Shown here: positions 1 to 9,240 of the stretch, one piece after another
How the letters are laid out: each line of letters begins with the position of its first letter
Position numbering within the stretch: position 1 is the stretch's first letter
Position numbers and translations under genes: made by a program
NCBI GenBank assembly: GCA_963575745.1
Contig: CAUYUJ010004351.1
Location: 1 to 64,000 of the forward strand
Direction of reading: 5' to 3'
Origin: Prorocentrum cordatum
Lineage: Eukaryota; Sar; Dinophyceae; Prorocentrales; Prorocentraceae
Length of the DNA: 64,000 bases
The notes under the pieces: generated by a model
The model's input: the letters and a program-made list of their open reading frames with translations, nothing else
Database searches by the model: none
Told to the model about the DNA's origin: nothing

Positions 1-113
1 CCTCATCCTCCCTCTCCTCCTCCTTCTCCTCCTCCCCCTCCTCCCCCTCCTGCTCCTCCTCCTCCTCCTAATCCTCCTCCTCCTCGCCTCCTCCCCTCCG
101 CCTCCTCCTCCTG
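1..113. repeat. TCC-rich polypyrimidine tract
   Basis: The window opens inside an imperfect (CCT)n tract on the plus strand. The unit is interrupted by CCC and single substitutions, so it is an old or mixed array. Its left end lies outside the window. Confidence 0.9.
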
Positions 114-790
114 CGCAGAATGCCGCCACCGGCGGCCAGTCAAGCCGACCCGTGAAAACTGAGCCTGGCTTGCAACCAAAGAGCGCCTCACGGCCGTGCG
201 GTCACGATGGACGCTCTTGTCGGATAACGATATCACACTCCATAAGCATTCGCTTACAGTAGGAGCTCGACGACAAGAACTCTTCCACAAGAAACCCAAG
301 CCTGGGAACCCAGGACGGCAATCGAGTTTTGGTGAGGGAGCGCCACGCTCTCCATCGCAAAATCATCGAGGCCCAAGAAGCCCAGGGCACCCTGGAGGCA
401 AGCAGGGTAGCAGGGTGCTTCTTGGCATGGGTTTCACCTGTATGTGCTCCACACGATCCCGGGGGAAAACTTCACCCACCTGAGCAAAAATGTTGCGCGG
501 AATGCTGCCAACGGCGGCCAGCCAATCCGACCCGTGAAAACCGAGCCTGGCTTGCAACCAAAGAGTGCCTCACGGCCGGGCGTTCACGATTGATGCTGTC
601 GGATAGCTATGTGAAAATTCAGAAACATTCGCTTATGGTGGGAGCTGGGCCACAAGACACCTTCCACAAGAAAACCCAACCCTGAGACCCCAGGACGTCC
701 ATGGAGCTTTCGTGCGGGAACGTCACGCAGTCCATAGCAAAACCATCGAAACCCAATACGCCCAGGGTACTCCAGATTGCGTAATAAAAG
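114..790. repeat. Direct tandem duplication of about 380 bp
   Basis: Unit one starts near 114 and unit two near 494. Both begin with GC.G.AATGC.GCCA, run through a shared GAGCCTGGCTTGCAACCAAA block (169 and 545) and end in a family I element. The duplication therefore post-dates the first family I insertion. No coding potential was recognised. Confidence 0.8.
255..443 (+). mobile_element. Family I miniature TIR element, copy 1
   Basis: About 189 bp, bounded by TACAGTAGGAGC on the left and an inverted match, CACCTGTA, on the right. The core CACAAGAAAC and the right part TGGAGGCAAGCAGGGT recur in all seven copies in the window. It has no coding capacity, so it would be a non-autonomous element. 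Confidence 0.75.
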
Positions 791-996
791 GGAGGGGGTC
801 ACAACCCTCCCAGACGAGAAGTTTTAGACCCCCCCAGACCATCCATCAAAGGGCGGCCCTTTGCCCAGACCCCCCCGGAACCCTCCGAGACAGCTCAAAT
901 CAGACCCCCCCCAAATGTGACCCCCCCACTTTATCATGGAACCTGGAGGACCCTGGACGCAAGCAGGGTGATTCTTGGCATGGGCTTCCACTCTAT
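632..996 (+). mobile_element. Family I element copy 2, split by family J
   Basis: The left part (632-768) and right part (950-996) match family I, but the conserved CAGGG.ACCCTGGA junction is interrupted by a J element. The right end, CTTCCACTCTATG, directly abuts foldback element A1. Order of events: I first, then J. Confidence 0.75.
769..949. mobile_element. Family J TIR element, copy 1 (nested)
   Basis: Starts CTCCAGATTGCGTAATAAAA and ends with a degraded inverse, TTATCATGGAACCTGGAG. The interior is rich in CCCCCC runs. It interrupts family I copy 2. The better preserved copy is at 46306. Confidence 0.75.
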
Positions 997-997
997 G

Positions 998-1130
998 GAG
1001 GTCCGCGCGAATGCCTTGGATCCTCGCTGGGCCCCCCCGCCCTGGCGCGCGGAGCGCGCCGGGGGTGGCGCCGGAGGCACCGCCAAGGGCGCCCGAGCGC
1101 CGACCCGAGAAATCCGCGAGGAGCTTCGAA
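998..1130. mobile_element. Family A foldback element, copy 1 (diverged)
   Basis: Arms GGTCCGCGCGA...CTTGGATCC and CCGACCCGAGAAATCCGCG fold over a GC-rich centre containing GGCGCGCGGAGCGCGCC. The left arm is mutated compared with other copies. Confidence 0.75.
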
Positions 1131-1660
1131 AGTGCAGGCTTCTGTGGTGCTCGTCTTGACTGCGCGTCCCCCTTCCCCCCACCAATTGAGGGAGAAGGGG
1201 AGCATGCCTTGGGATAAGAGAAGCACTTGGATAAAGAAAAGCACAAAGAGAGCATCTGGAGGAGAGAAGGGGGAACCTGCGTGATCAGTCGCAGGTGCCA
1301 CCAGGCATGGCACGCTTTGCTGCTGCGGCGCCCCGAGTCCGCACGGGCTCGAGAGCGCCGCCGCGCCCCCGGCGCCAGAGCTGGTCCCAGCAGGAGGCGC
1401 TCACACGGGAGCTGCCGAGCGGCGGCCACAGGCAGTCGAAGCAACGCCGCCGGCACCTGCAGGCTCGTGGAGGCGACCCGCTGGTCGGAAGCAGCACGTG
1501 GAAGCACGGAGCAGGAGGGCGGGTAACGAGGTCGATTGGGTCCGAGCCCGCCCAGAAAAGGGCATGGGGTTCGCGGCCACTTCTCGAGGGCCGGTGTTGT
1601 CTCGTCCTGGGCAGGACTTAAGCGATACTAGGGCTCGGAAGTGAAGGGCATCACGTTTTT
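1131..1660. other. GC-rich stretch, no gene recognised
   Basis: Several overlapping open frames on both strands are explained by GC-rich composition. No domain, repeat family or RNA gene was recognised. Confidence 0.4.
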
Positions 1661-2110
1661 CCCTACCTAGGCTCTGCCTAGAAGGGTTCTTACCCTGTAT
1701 GCTTAAAGAGCCGGGCAGTGCTCCCCGCCCCCGGGCGGTTCCCCCAGGATCTGCCCCGCGGTTCCCCAGTCCCCTGGGAGCTTTAGCTTTAGCTTTAGCT
1801 TTAGCTTCAGCTTAGATTTAGCTTAGCTTTAGCTTAGCTTTAGCTTAGCTTTACCTTAGCTTTAGCTTAACTTTAGCTCAGCTTTAGCTTAGCTTTAGCT
1901 TAGCTTTAGCTTAGCTTTAGCTTAGCTTTAGCTTAGCTTTAGCTCAGCTGTATCTTAGTGGTAGCTTAGCTTTAGCTTAGCTGTAGCTTAGCTGTAGCTT
2001 AGCTGTAGCTTAGCTTTAGCTTATATTTAGCTTAGCGTTAGCTTAGCTGTAGCTTAGCTTTAACTTAGTTTCAGTTTAGCTTTAGCTTAGCTCTAGCTTA
2101 GCTTTACTGT
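1661..2110 (+). repeat. Family P: TTTAGCTTAGC satellite with unique flank, copy 1
   Basis: A flank starting CCCTACCTAGGCTCTGCC (1661) and containing GAAGGGTTCTTAC leads, after GC-rich spacer, into an 11-bp satellite from about 1775 to 2110. The unit is TTTAGCTTAGC with TGTAGC and TTTAAC variants. The same flank plus satellite occurs in inverted orientation at 51669-51972. The first repeats are a 6-bp form (AGCTTT), which suggests an 11-mer born from a 6+5 fusion. Confidence 0.9.
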
Positions 2111-2366
2111 TACTACTAATGCTGCTTTCCTAGGGGCTCCAACTCCTAGGTAGGGTCGCACTGGGATAATTTTTTAGTGCGGGCGGGGCGAGACGGCATC
2201 GGAGATCTGGGGAGAGAGACTTTGGTCCGAGAATTGCCAGCTGCCCGACGTAAACGAAGGGTACTCCACCATGCTCGTACTGGCAGGCGCGCAGAACACA
2301 CTGTTTGAGACTGGCGTGAGAACAAGTGGGCGGCGTGGTTGACAAAAGTCGGCCAAAGAGGAAGGA
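2111..2366. other. No gene recognised
   Basis: Unique-looking sequence between the P satellite and a GA-rich tract. It contains CCTAGGTAGGG, related to the P flank, near 2144-2155. No coding or RNA signal was found. Confidence 0.35.
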
Positions 2367-2432
2367 TGATGATGATGATGAGGAGGAGGAGGAGGAGGAG
2401 GAGGAGGAGGAAGAGTGGGAGGAGGAGAAAAC
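2367..2432. repeat. GAT/GAG triplet tract
   Basis: A run of GAT units passes directly into GAG units, a microsatellite transition on the purine strand. Confidence 0.9.
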
Positions 2433-2678
2433 GGGAGAGAACTTAGCAAGGCCGGGCCATCGCCAACCGACTCATGTTTATTATTGTTATGCGCCTGCGC
2501 TGTGCAGAACGACCGCTCCGTACGGCAGCGGAAGGCGCAGCAGCACGAGCTGCAGCTGCACGCGCGGCAGCATCGCCGACCGACGGTGGCAAGCCTGGGC
2601 ACCCCGCGGGCCACGGGCGTGCGCCCAGGGCGCTCTGCGCTCCTCGGGGCCTCGGCGCGAGCAGAACCTGTAGAGGTC

Positions 2679-2811
2679 AGGAGGAGGAGGAGGAGGAGGA
2701 GGAGGAGAAAGAGGAGGAGGAGGAGGAGAAGGAGGAGCAGGAGGAGGAGGAGGAGGAGGGAGGAGGGAGGAGGAGAGAGGAGGAGGGAGGAGGAGGAGGA
2801 GGGAGGCTATA
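2679..2811. repeat. GGA polypurine tract
   Basis: About 130 bp of GGA units with AAA and GCA interruptions, so the purine strand is almost uninterrupted. Confidence 0.9.
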
Positions 2812-3295
2812 GAGGCCTTGTTCTTGGAGATCGTTTTTGTTGTTTTGGTTCTCCGCGGCGGCGGCCGTTCCCGGCCCTGGCCGCCCCCCCCTTCACTCCC
2901 CCCCCACTCTACGACTGAAACAGCAGTTTCGGAACTGCGAGGCAAGAATACCCATCGGTCGGAAAAAGTAGGTAGAAACATAACATAGGAAGGCGTTGGA
3001 AATAGATTGGGTTTCCGCCCGCCTCCTGAAGAGGAAGGAAGAGGGAAAACCACTCGACTCTTGAAGTAGGAAGGCGCTGAGAGTAGATTGGAATCTGGGA
3101 ATCCAAAAATACCTACTTTCAACGACCGGTGGGTATGTTGTGAACTCGGGGCGTGCAGGAGACGAGAGCTCAGAAAGCAACGAGCTCGTGATCGAGCAGG
3201 CCCACTGACAAGAGCAGTTCGTGGAACCCCGAGGAACAGCGGAAGCTGGCACCAGGTAGCGTCGCGATTCGTGCTGACCTCTGGACTGGCTTTCT

Positions 3296-3447
3296 GTCGG
3301 GCCTGTCCCCCTACAGGGGGATTTTCGACGAAAAATAAAAAATACCCCCAAAATGCCCACAAAAAGGTCAAACAATAGTCCCTTGACTATTTTTTGAATA
3401 TTTCTAATTTTTCCTCGAAAATCCCCATGTAGGGGGACAGGCCCGAC
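3296..3447. mobile_element. Family N TIR element, copy 1 (complete)
   Basis: 152 bp bounded by GTCGGGCCTGTCCCCCTACA and its near-perfect inverse ending GGACAGGCCCGAC. The inverted repeats continue inward through GGGGATTTTCGA for about 40 bp. The AT-rich centre has CAATAGTCCCTTGACTATTT. There is no coding capacity. Confidence 0.9.
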
Positions 3448-3618
3448 TTAAGACTGGCGTGGCTTGCTCCCAGACGTTGTAAGACGGCGCCGGCGCGGAA
3501 CGTGACGACACCGGCTCTGCGCCGCCGCCCACCCCACCTCCCACGTGCGAACCCGACCCCTGCCCCCCAACGACTTCCGAGGGCCCGCTTCGGAGCCCAG
3601 GGCCATGGGGAGGCGGTC

Positions 3619-3815
3619 CGGGAGGAGGAGGAGGAGGAGGAGGAGGAGGAGGAGGAGGAGGAGAGGAGGAGCAGGAGGAGGAGGAGGAGGAGGGAGGAGA
3701 GAGGGAAAGGAGGAGGGAGGAGGGAGGTGGGAGGAGGCAGGAGGGGAGGAGGGAGGAGGGAGGAGGAGGAGGAGGAGGAGGAGGAGGAGGAGGAGTGAGG
3801 AGGAGGAGGAGCGAG
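3619..3815. repeat. GGA polypurine tract
   Basis: Nearly 200 bp of GGA and GGGA units on the plus strand. It is paired with an oppositely oriented TCC tract 85 bp downstream (3900), so the two could form a long imperfect hairpin. Confidence 0.9.
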
Positions 3816-3899
3816 CGCGGCCAGGGTGGCGCCCTCCGAGAAGGAGGGGGGGTTCACTTCGCTCGAGAATCCGCACGGCCGCGGGCGGGGGGGGGGGAA

Positions 3900-4020
3900 A
3901 ACCCCCCTCCTCCTACCCTCCTCCTCCTCCTCATCACTCCTCTCTCCTCCTCCTCCTACCTCCTCCTCCTCCTCCTCCTCCTACTCCCTCCTCCTCCTAC
4001 TCCCTCCTCCTCCTCCTCCG
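3900..4020. repeat. TCC polypyrimidine tract
   Basis: CTCCTCC units with TACTCC interruptions, in opposite polarity to the preceding GGA tract. Confidence 0.9.
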
Positions 4021-4061
4021 TCTTCCCATCCTGGTGTGTTTGATCCTCTGCCTGAGCCTAG

Positions 4062-4112
4062 GTCGGGCATGTCCTCCTACCAGCTGATGTTGGAAGAAAA
4101 GCAAAACATAGC
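4062..4112. mobile_element. Family N left end, truncated
   Basis: GTCGGGCATGTCCTCCTAC matches the N left terminus. The rest does not match, and no right end follows before A2. Confidence 0.6.
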
Positions 4113-4178
4113 CAGACATGAATCAACAATAATCACAGGAGCACGAACATGGGGGAACGAACAGTGACATAAGCATAG

Positions 4179-4303
4179 AAACTCGGAGGTCCGCGCGGAT
4201 TTCTCGGATCGGCGCTGGGGCCCCCTGGCGGCGCCTCTGGCGCCGATCCGCGAAATCCGAGAAATCCGATCCGAGAAAACCGCGCGGACCTCCCAGTTTG
4301 GTA
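4179..4303. mobile_element. Family A foldback element, copy 2
   Basis: The arms GAGGTCCGCGCGGATTTCTC and GAAAACCGCGCGGACCTCCC are near-perfect inverse copies. Outer AT-rich ends (AAGCATAG and TATGTTTTTATG) extend the hairpin. The centre is GGCGGCGCC-rich and shorter than in other copies. Confidence 0.85.
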
Positions 4304-4608
4304 TGTTTTTATGCAATTTATCGCCCCCCCGATTGATCAACAGCAGCCAGAGGAGCACGCCACATCGTCACCAGACCATTTCTTTGACCACTCCCGACCC
4401 TTCCTCCTGCCGGGGGGCACGCCCGACGTACTGCTGGGCACGCCGCGGCTCACTGCCCGCCCCTCGCGGCACGGGCGCGGGGCAAACACGCCGTCGAGCT
4501 CCGCCTCGAGCGCGGGGGGCGACCTGCAGGGCCCCCGGGGAGCGGGCAGGGCGCGCCGGGGCTGCGCGGCCGGGTCGGGAGGCCACCCCCGCGGGAGGCG
4601 AGGAGGCA

Positions 4609-5068
4609 ACTGCTTATGGGAGGTCTTCTTCGGAAGGACTGATGAGGGAGGATGGTGAAAGGCTCAGGGTGAAAGGCGTCTGGGCTTCTGCACCTCGAAG
4701 ATCCATCCGTCTCGTGAGTCACCTTTTGCAGATTCAAGCCTCGAAACTCAATCGAAACGGCATTTCAGATTTCACCCTGTGCCCTTCACCCAAAGAAGAT
4801 GCTTGGCTGATGAGGGAGGACTGAGCCCCATTTGGGGGTCCATCACGCCGGAGTGGGCCGAGGAGGAAGCGGGATTCGGCCGAATGAAGCGGGAGTGAGC
4901 CGGATTGAGCGGGATTGAGCCGCATTAGGCCGGATTCCGGACCAGGGCCAAAGTAGAAGTTGACCTCCCAAGAGTTGCATCCGAATGCAGGGCTGCGCGG
5001 CCAGGTCAGAAGGCAACTGGGAAGAAACTGCTGGGAGGTCTTCGTCGGAAGTCAGCAGCTGGGCGAGG
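4609..5068 (+). repeat. Family B dispersed repeats, two adjacent copies
   Basis: Conserved order: GGGAGGTCTTC.TCGGAAG, then GCCCCATTTGGGGG, then degenerate GGATTGAGC decamers (4868-4935), then GGACCAGGGC and TTGACCTCCCA.GAGTTGCATC. The first copy (about 4609) lacks the decamer part. The second ends at 5068, where a TIR element begins. Confidence 0.75.
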
Positions 5069-5221
5069 GCTGGCCAACCCGTGGCTGCTAAAACGATGTT
5101 CCGGTAAACAACACACAAGTTCTTGGAAGAAAACTCAACGCGCTGCATAATAAATGGGCTGCTTCCCGGACGAAAAAACAATTTCCTGGAACTCCGTTTT
5201 AGCAGCCACGGGTTTGCCAGC
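5069..5221. mobile_element. 153-bp TIR element, single copy
   Basis: The left end GCTGGCCAACCCGTGGCTGC and right end are inverse copies over about 34 bp with three differences; both run into CTAAAACG.....TTCC. The AT-richer interior has no coding capacity. It separates two family B blocks. Confidence 0.85.
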
Positions 5222-5227
5222 ATTCCC

Positions 5228-5425
5228 CTGGTTTCTGAAAGATCGGTTAAGGAGAATTGAGCCCCATTGGGGGGTTATTACGTCGGAATGGGCCTCGGAT
5301 TAAGCGGGATCGAGCCGGATTCAGCGGGGCTAGGCCTGATTAAGCGAGGTTGAACGGGATTAAGCCGGATTTCGGACCAGGGCAAAGTCAGAATTTGACC
5401 TCCCAGGAGTTGCATAAGAAGGGAG
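5228..5425 (+). repeat. Family B dispersed repeat, copy 3
   Basis: Contains GAGCCCCATTGGGGGG, the GGATTAAGC-like decamer run (5296-5370), then CGGACCAGGGCAAAGTCAG and TTGACCTCCCAGGAGTTGCA. It is the clearest example of the 3' block. Confidence 0.8.
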
Positions 5426-5834
5426 GTCCTCGTGAGAACGATTCAAAGCTACTGAGCTCGTTTAGGGGGCCATTGAACGGGATTCTGTGCCGGAGCAAGC
5501 CAGTTTTCGACGACGGGCACGCAAGCGCCAATATTGAGTGAAACTTCCCAGAAGTTGCATCCGGGGGCACGGCGTGACCAAGTGTAGGACGAAGCCCAAG
5601 CCGAGACGAGCCGGACTTCCGCAACTCAGAGAGCCAACGGCTCTGGAGTGTGAGTCGGACTCCGCAGACGTCCCAAAGCGCTCCAGAACGCACTGAGAGC
5701 GTCTTGGAACGCTCTGGAGCTCCTCACCTGGGCCATGGATCAGCGGCAGCGGGACGGCTGGAAGAAAAAGCCGGGCCGCCCAGGAAAGCGGAGCCTCGAG
5801 AAGCGTGCCCACGAGGGGGGATCGCCAATCATGG

Positions 5835-5912
5835 CCCGAGGCACGCGCGCGGTCCACGGGGACCCAGCGCGGGTCCAAAAACTCCGCGCGGAGCGCCCAA
5901 AGTTTATGCTTA
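5835..5912. mobile_element. Family A foldback element, copy 3 (partial)
   Basis: The right arm CTCCGCGCGGAGCGCCCAAA with AT end GTTTATGC is clear. The left arm is reduced to a short degenerate stretch, so this copy can no longer fold fully. Confidence 0.6.
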
Positions 5913-6213
5913 CGGCGTTTTTTTTCTTGGCTATTGTTTCATCTTCGAGCACTGGAATGACAGTCGGACACTCCTCGAGAGCGGGGCAGAGCAGAGACAC
6001 CCGGCCGGCTGACTGGACGAACCCTCGGAGCAGCCAAGAGAGGCCCGGACCCAGACCTCCTCCGAACGGCTTGGCCTTGCGAGATGCCGGCCGCTGGAGC
6101 CCCCAGCCCCTTTCCCGGGCCTAAAGCGAAGGGGGGGGGACTAAGAGGGAGCGAGCGAGCGAGCAGAAGCCGAGGGGCAGTTGGATCCAGAGACGGGGAG
6201 GGAGGTACGGCCC
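5913..6213. other. No gene recognised
   Basis: GC-rich, non-repetitive within the window, and without a recognisable coding or RNA signal. Confidence 0.35.
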
Positions 6214-6774
6214 TCACAACCCCCTCCCAGCACCTACACGGTGGAGCCCGAAGGCCAGGACCACCTTGCAAGCGCCAGGACGGGGCGTGGGGGACGTACC
6301 TACCTCAACGCAGCCGCGGGCGGCCACGGAGCACGGGGCCTGCGGCAGGCCCGTGCTCACCCGCACGAGTCCCGCCGAGGCGGCGAGGAGCTCCTCGAGG
6401 GCTCCCAGCGCCTTGAGCTGGTGCAACCACCACACCCAGTCCAGCGCCAGGGCAACGAACGGCATGCCCACGTGAAAAACGCCGCCGCCGTGGCAATCGA
6501 AGGGGACGCTGAAGCGCAGCATCTCGATCGAACCACGGCAAAGCTGACAGGCGCTCCCGCCACATAGAGCATTCCAGGGCCAGCTAAGCTGCAACCGCAA
6601 GAAACTCGGACGGAAGCCAGCCTGGCGACGAACGAACCTGCCGCCCCAAGGGCACAGGATTTGAAAGCAAAACAAGTTGTCGAAGCCACCGAGGATCAAA
6701 CTCCACATCGCGGCTCCAATTCTGTGTGCAATCAAGGCTGCCCACTCACTCCGACTCTTGGTCGTCATCATCAT
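6214..6774 (-). CDS. Unrecognised ORF overlapping the LINE-1 stop
   Basis: A 186-aa open frame begins ATGATGATGACG and overlaps the last 29 bases of the retrotransposon frame in another phase. It is rich in Leu, Ala, Trp and Phe, with a candidate hydrophobic stretch around residues 15-40 (ALIAHRIGAAMWSLIL) and another near 100-115. A Cys cluster (CGGSACQLC) lies mid-protein. It may be an extra 3' ORF of the element, a 3' untranslated region that happens to be open, or an unrelated fragment. No family was recognised. Confidence 0.25.
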   Translation of the reverse strand: MMMTTKSRSEWAALIAHRIGAAMWSLILGGFDNLFCFQILCPWGGRFVRRQAGFRPSFLRLQLSWPWNALCGGSACQLCRGSIEMLRFSVPFDCHGGGVFHVGMPFVALALDWVWWLHQLKALGALEELLAASAGLVRVSTGLPQAPCSVAARGCVEVGTSPTPRPGACKVVLAFGLHRVGAGRGL

Positions 6775-9240
6775 CTTCGGGAATGTGGCCTAACTCCACG
6801 GCCTCGCAATACTCGAGCCCGTGCGCCAGGAGAATACGTGATGTGTCCAGGAGCCTCTGCTTCCTCATAGGGGTCTGAACGGCGCTGCTGCTCAACTCCA
6901 ACTCCCACTTCTTGGTCACTCTAACCATGTTACGTGCTGGCCCTGATGGCGACCTCGGGGGCTCGAGCCTAACATGAGCTCGAATCGCCTGTGGATGCCT
7001 GAGATTATCAAAGTGCCGTCGGTTTTCCACTTCGCGGCCACCTCCATGCTTGCCTTTACACTTCTGAGCCAGCCCTCGATGATTCTTGGAATCAGAACAG
7101 ACATGATGGCAGCACGTGGAACATAACAAAATAAAATGCGGCGAATCCACCATCGGATATTCCACTAGGCTGTGCCCTGCTACATGCCATGGCCCCAGGA
7201 AACCATCTAGCTCGTCTTCCAGGACCAATTCCCAGAGAGGCCCATTGCCCGCCATGGCGGGCAGAGACGACTGCACAGGGGCCTCCAGCTCCCCCTCATC
7301 TTTCAGCGGGAAATGGCAGTCCAGGCCCTCAGCGTTGCAATCACACAGCCATGCTTGAAAACTCCCAAGGTACTGCAGTAGCATTTTGTGCAACTTCCTG
7401 CAGCCACGAACGAAATCCACGTGCTCACCCCCTGGCATATTATATGCAGCCCCTCGCTTCGCCAAGGCATCCGCTGTGGAGTTGCCCGTCTTCTCAAAAT
7501 CAGACAAAACGCCTTCAATCACATCCGTCGGTGTTGCATGGCCCTTCACATGCTTGAACGCCTGCCGATGGAACTCCTCATTCTGAGCAATCAACTTCCA
7601 AACATTGGCTCTAGGATTGCCTGCTCCCACTGCCAGGCTAGGAGAGTGACGATGCGACAGCGTGCCTTTGCAGTCTGAGAGCACCGTGTATGGTCCAAGA
7701 ACCTGCCTGCTGACCATCAACATCGCATAGTCCTCTCCACACTTTGCCACTTGCAGGGGGCGCAAATCTTTTGGCACTGCACCGTAGTATCTGGCCACCC
7801 TCCTGCGCTCATGGTCGCATACTACAACTGACCATCCAACGCCTCTCATGCACGGCGTGTCCGTGTAGAAACCACTCCCGTCAGTGAAAACAAAGCCTCC
7901 TTCAATATGAACAACTCCTTTACGATCCATGTCATAGAAGTGGCGTGCTGGGTTCCTGCTCGGATAAGCGAAAGCTTGAGCAGGGTCAGGAAGAAGGCCA
8001 CGGCAGAAGAGAGTTTGTAGGGCCTCAGGGGCCTGCTTCATACGCTCGACTGCACTGTGGAGCTCCTTCGGGGGCCTCTCCTGCCTGGAGAAGTGGTACG
8101 CGTCGCACTCAAAGAACCTATGATAGAACGTGCCTGGGCAACCTTGGCACCTCAAGCATACCGAGGGCTCCCCGTTGAAGGACTTCGAGGCCCTGTACTG
8201 GCACCAGTGAGCCCCCGAGCACAGGCCCCTGAGAGACCTCCGTTCCCTTGGCGGTAACTTACTGCGCTTTGAATGTAAGACCTCGTTCATGGGTATCCAC
8301 AATAAAAATCCTTGAGGGACTCGTGAGTCAGCATCTGCGAGCCTGTGGAGAGCTTCCCTATCAATATGCCTCCGAACCCCATGCTTCACCATCGAGCTCA
8401 GTGGGGCTGGCGGAGAGGTCCTGACGTCCCAAAGCGGCTCGTCGTCACCTCTGATGGTGTGGACGTCCCCCCAAGACCACCCAACCCTGTGGAGCGAGAG
8501 GAGAAGCGCGGCAATCGGGTTTTTGCACATGGCCCAGCGTTGTGGATCCAGTTGCAGCGGCCTCGCTTCTTTGAGCAACCTGTCCACGACCGCCCATGCG
8601 ACGGCCTGTGAATTCATGGCGACAGCAAAGGTGTGGACCGCGTCCATCGTCGCAATGACCAAGGGGTCCTGTTGCCAGCCGCACTCTGCCGTCAGCAGCG
8701 ACAGACCCACATATGCACCTGGCTTGTACTTGCCAACGTTCAAGTACGACATGCGAAGGGACTGGATCCTCGAACTTGCCACACCGTGGATGCTGGAGCC
8801 CCATAGATATTTTGCCAGGACCCCTGCTCGATGCACAGCTGATTTTTGACGACCCAGTCCCTGGAGAGCTTTGACACGCACCCCTCGCTGCAGAGCCTCT
8901 GAGATCCTCGAAACCTGAGTGCTGATCCTCCTCATCCTTCCGTCAATGGCCTCTCCCCCTAGATCTCCATGAAAGGCATCGCGACCAGGGCAAATAACAT
9001 CTTCTGACCAAAGATCTCGCAAATGCGCTCTTACTTTGCGGACAACTTCACCATCGCTGCGCAACGGACCGCACTTGTCCCGCGAAATCGGGAGCCTGCG
9101 GTCCCCCATGCCTCTTAACAGCAACGTTAGACCAGTAATCGCCTGATCTGCAACCTGAGTGGGCCCACCTATCACATGCAAGCTGATCTCATCGATCAGG
9201 TTCTTGATTCTGATAAGGTTACACTTAGCCCCATATGCTC
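6746..9240 (-). pseudogene. LINE-1 reverse transcriptase C-terminus, zinc knuckle and RNase H
   Basis: The frame is open from about 9238 to the stop at 6746; the listed non-ATG start at 9181 only marks an internal Leu codon. The first residues carry the expected RT motif C position as LIDEIS instead of the usual YxDD: the first Asp is kept, the second is Glu and the Tyr is lost. A Cys/His knuckle follows (CLRCQGC...YHRFFEC, about residues 342-359 counted from 9181). RNase H follows: D434 in FTDGSG, E483 in CGEDYA, D503 in LSDCKG and D571 in STADALAK, with KHVKGHA before the last. All four DEDD residues are present, so this domain looks intact while the RT does not. The tail ends in an acidic IPEDDDDDQ run. 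The RNase H call is secure. Confidence 0.9.

Noticed and set aside
255-443. Family I as a tRNA-derived SINE
   Set aside because: No A or B box could be recognised and the ends are inverse copies (TACAGTGGA), which fits a miniature DNA transposon better.
1775-2110. Telomere repeat (TTTAGGG type)
   Set aside because: The unit is TTTAGCTTAGC without GGG; it is a satellite, not telomeric.
2487-3371. 294-aa minus ORF with long Pro and Ser/Leu runs
   Set aside because: It is the translation of GGA/TCC triplet tracts; no non-repetitive part has domain features.
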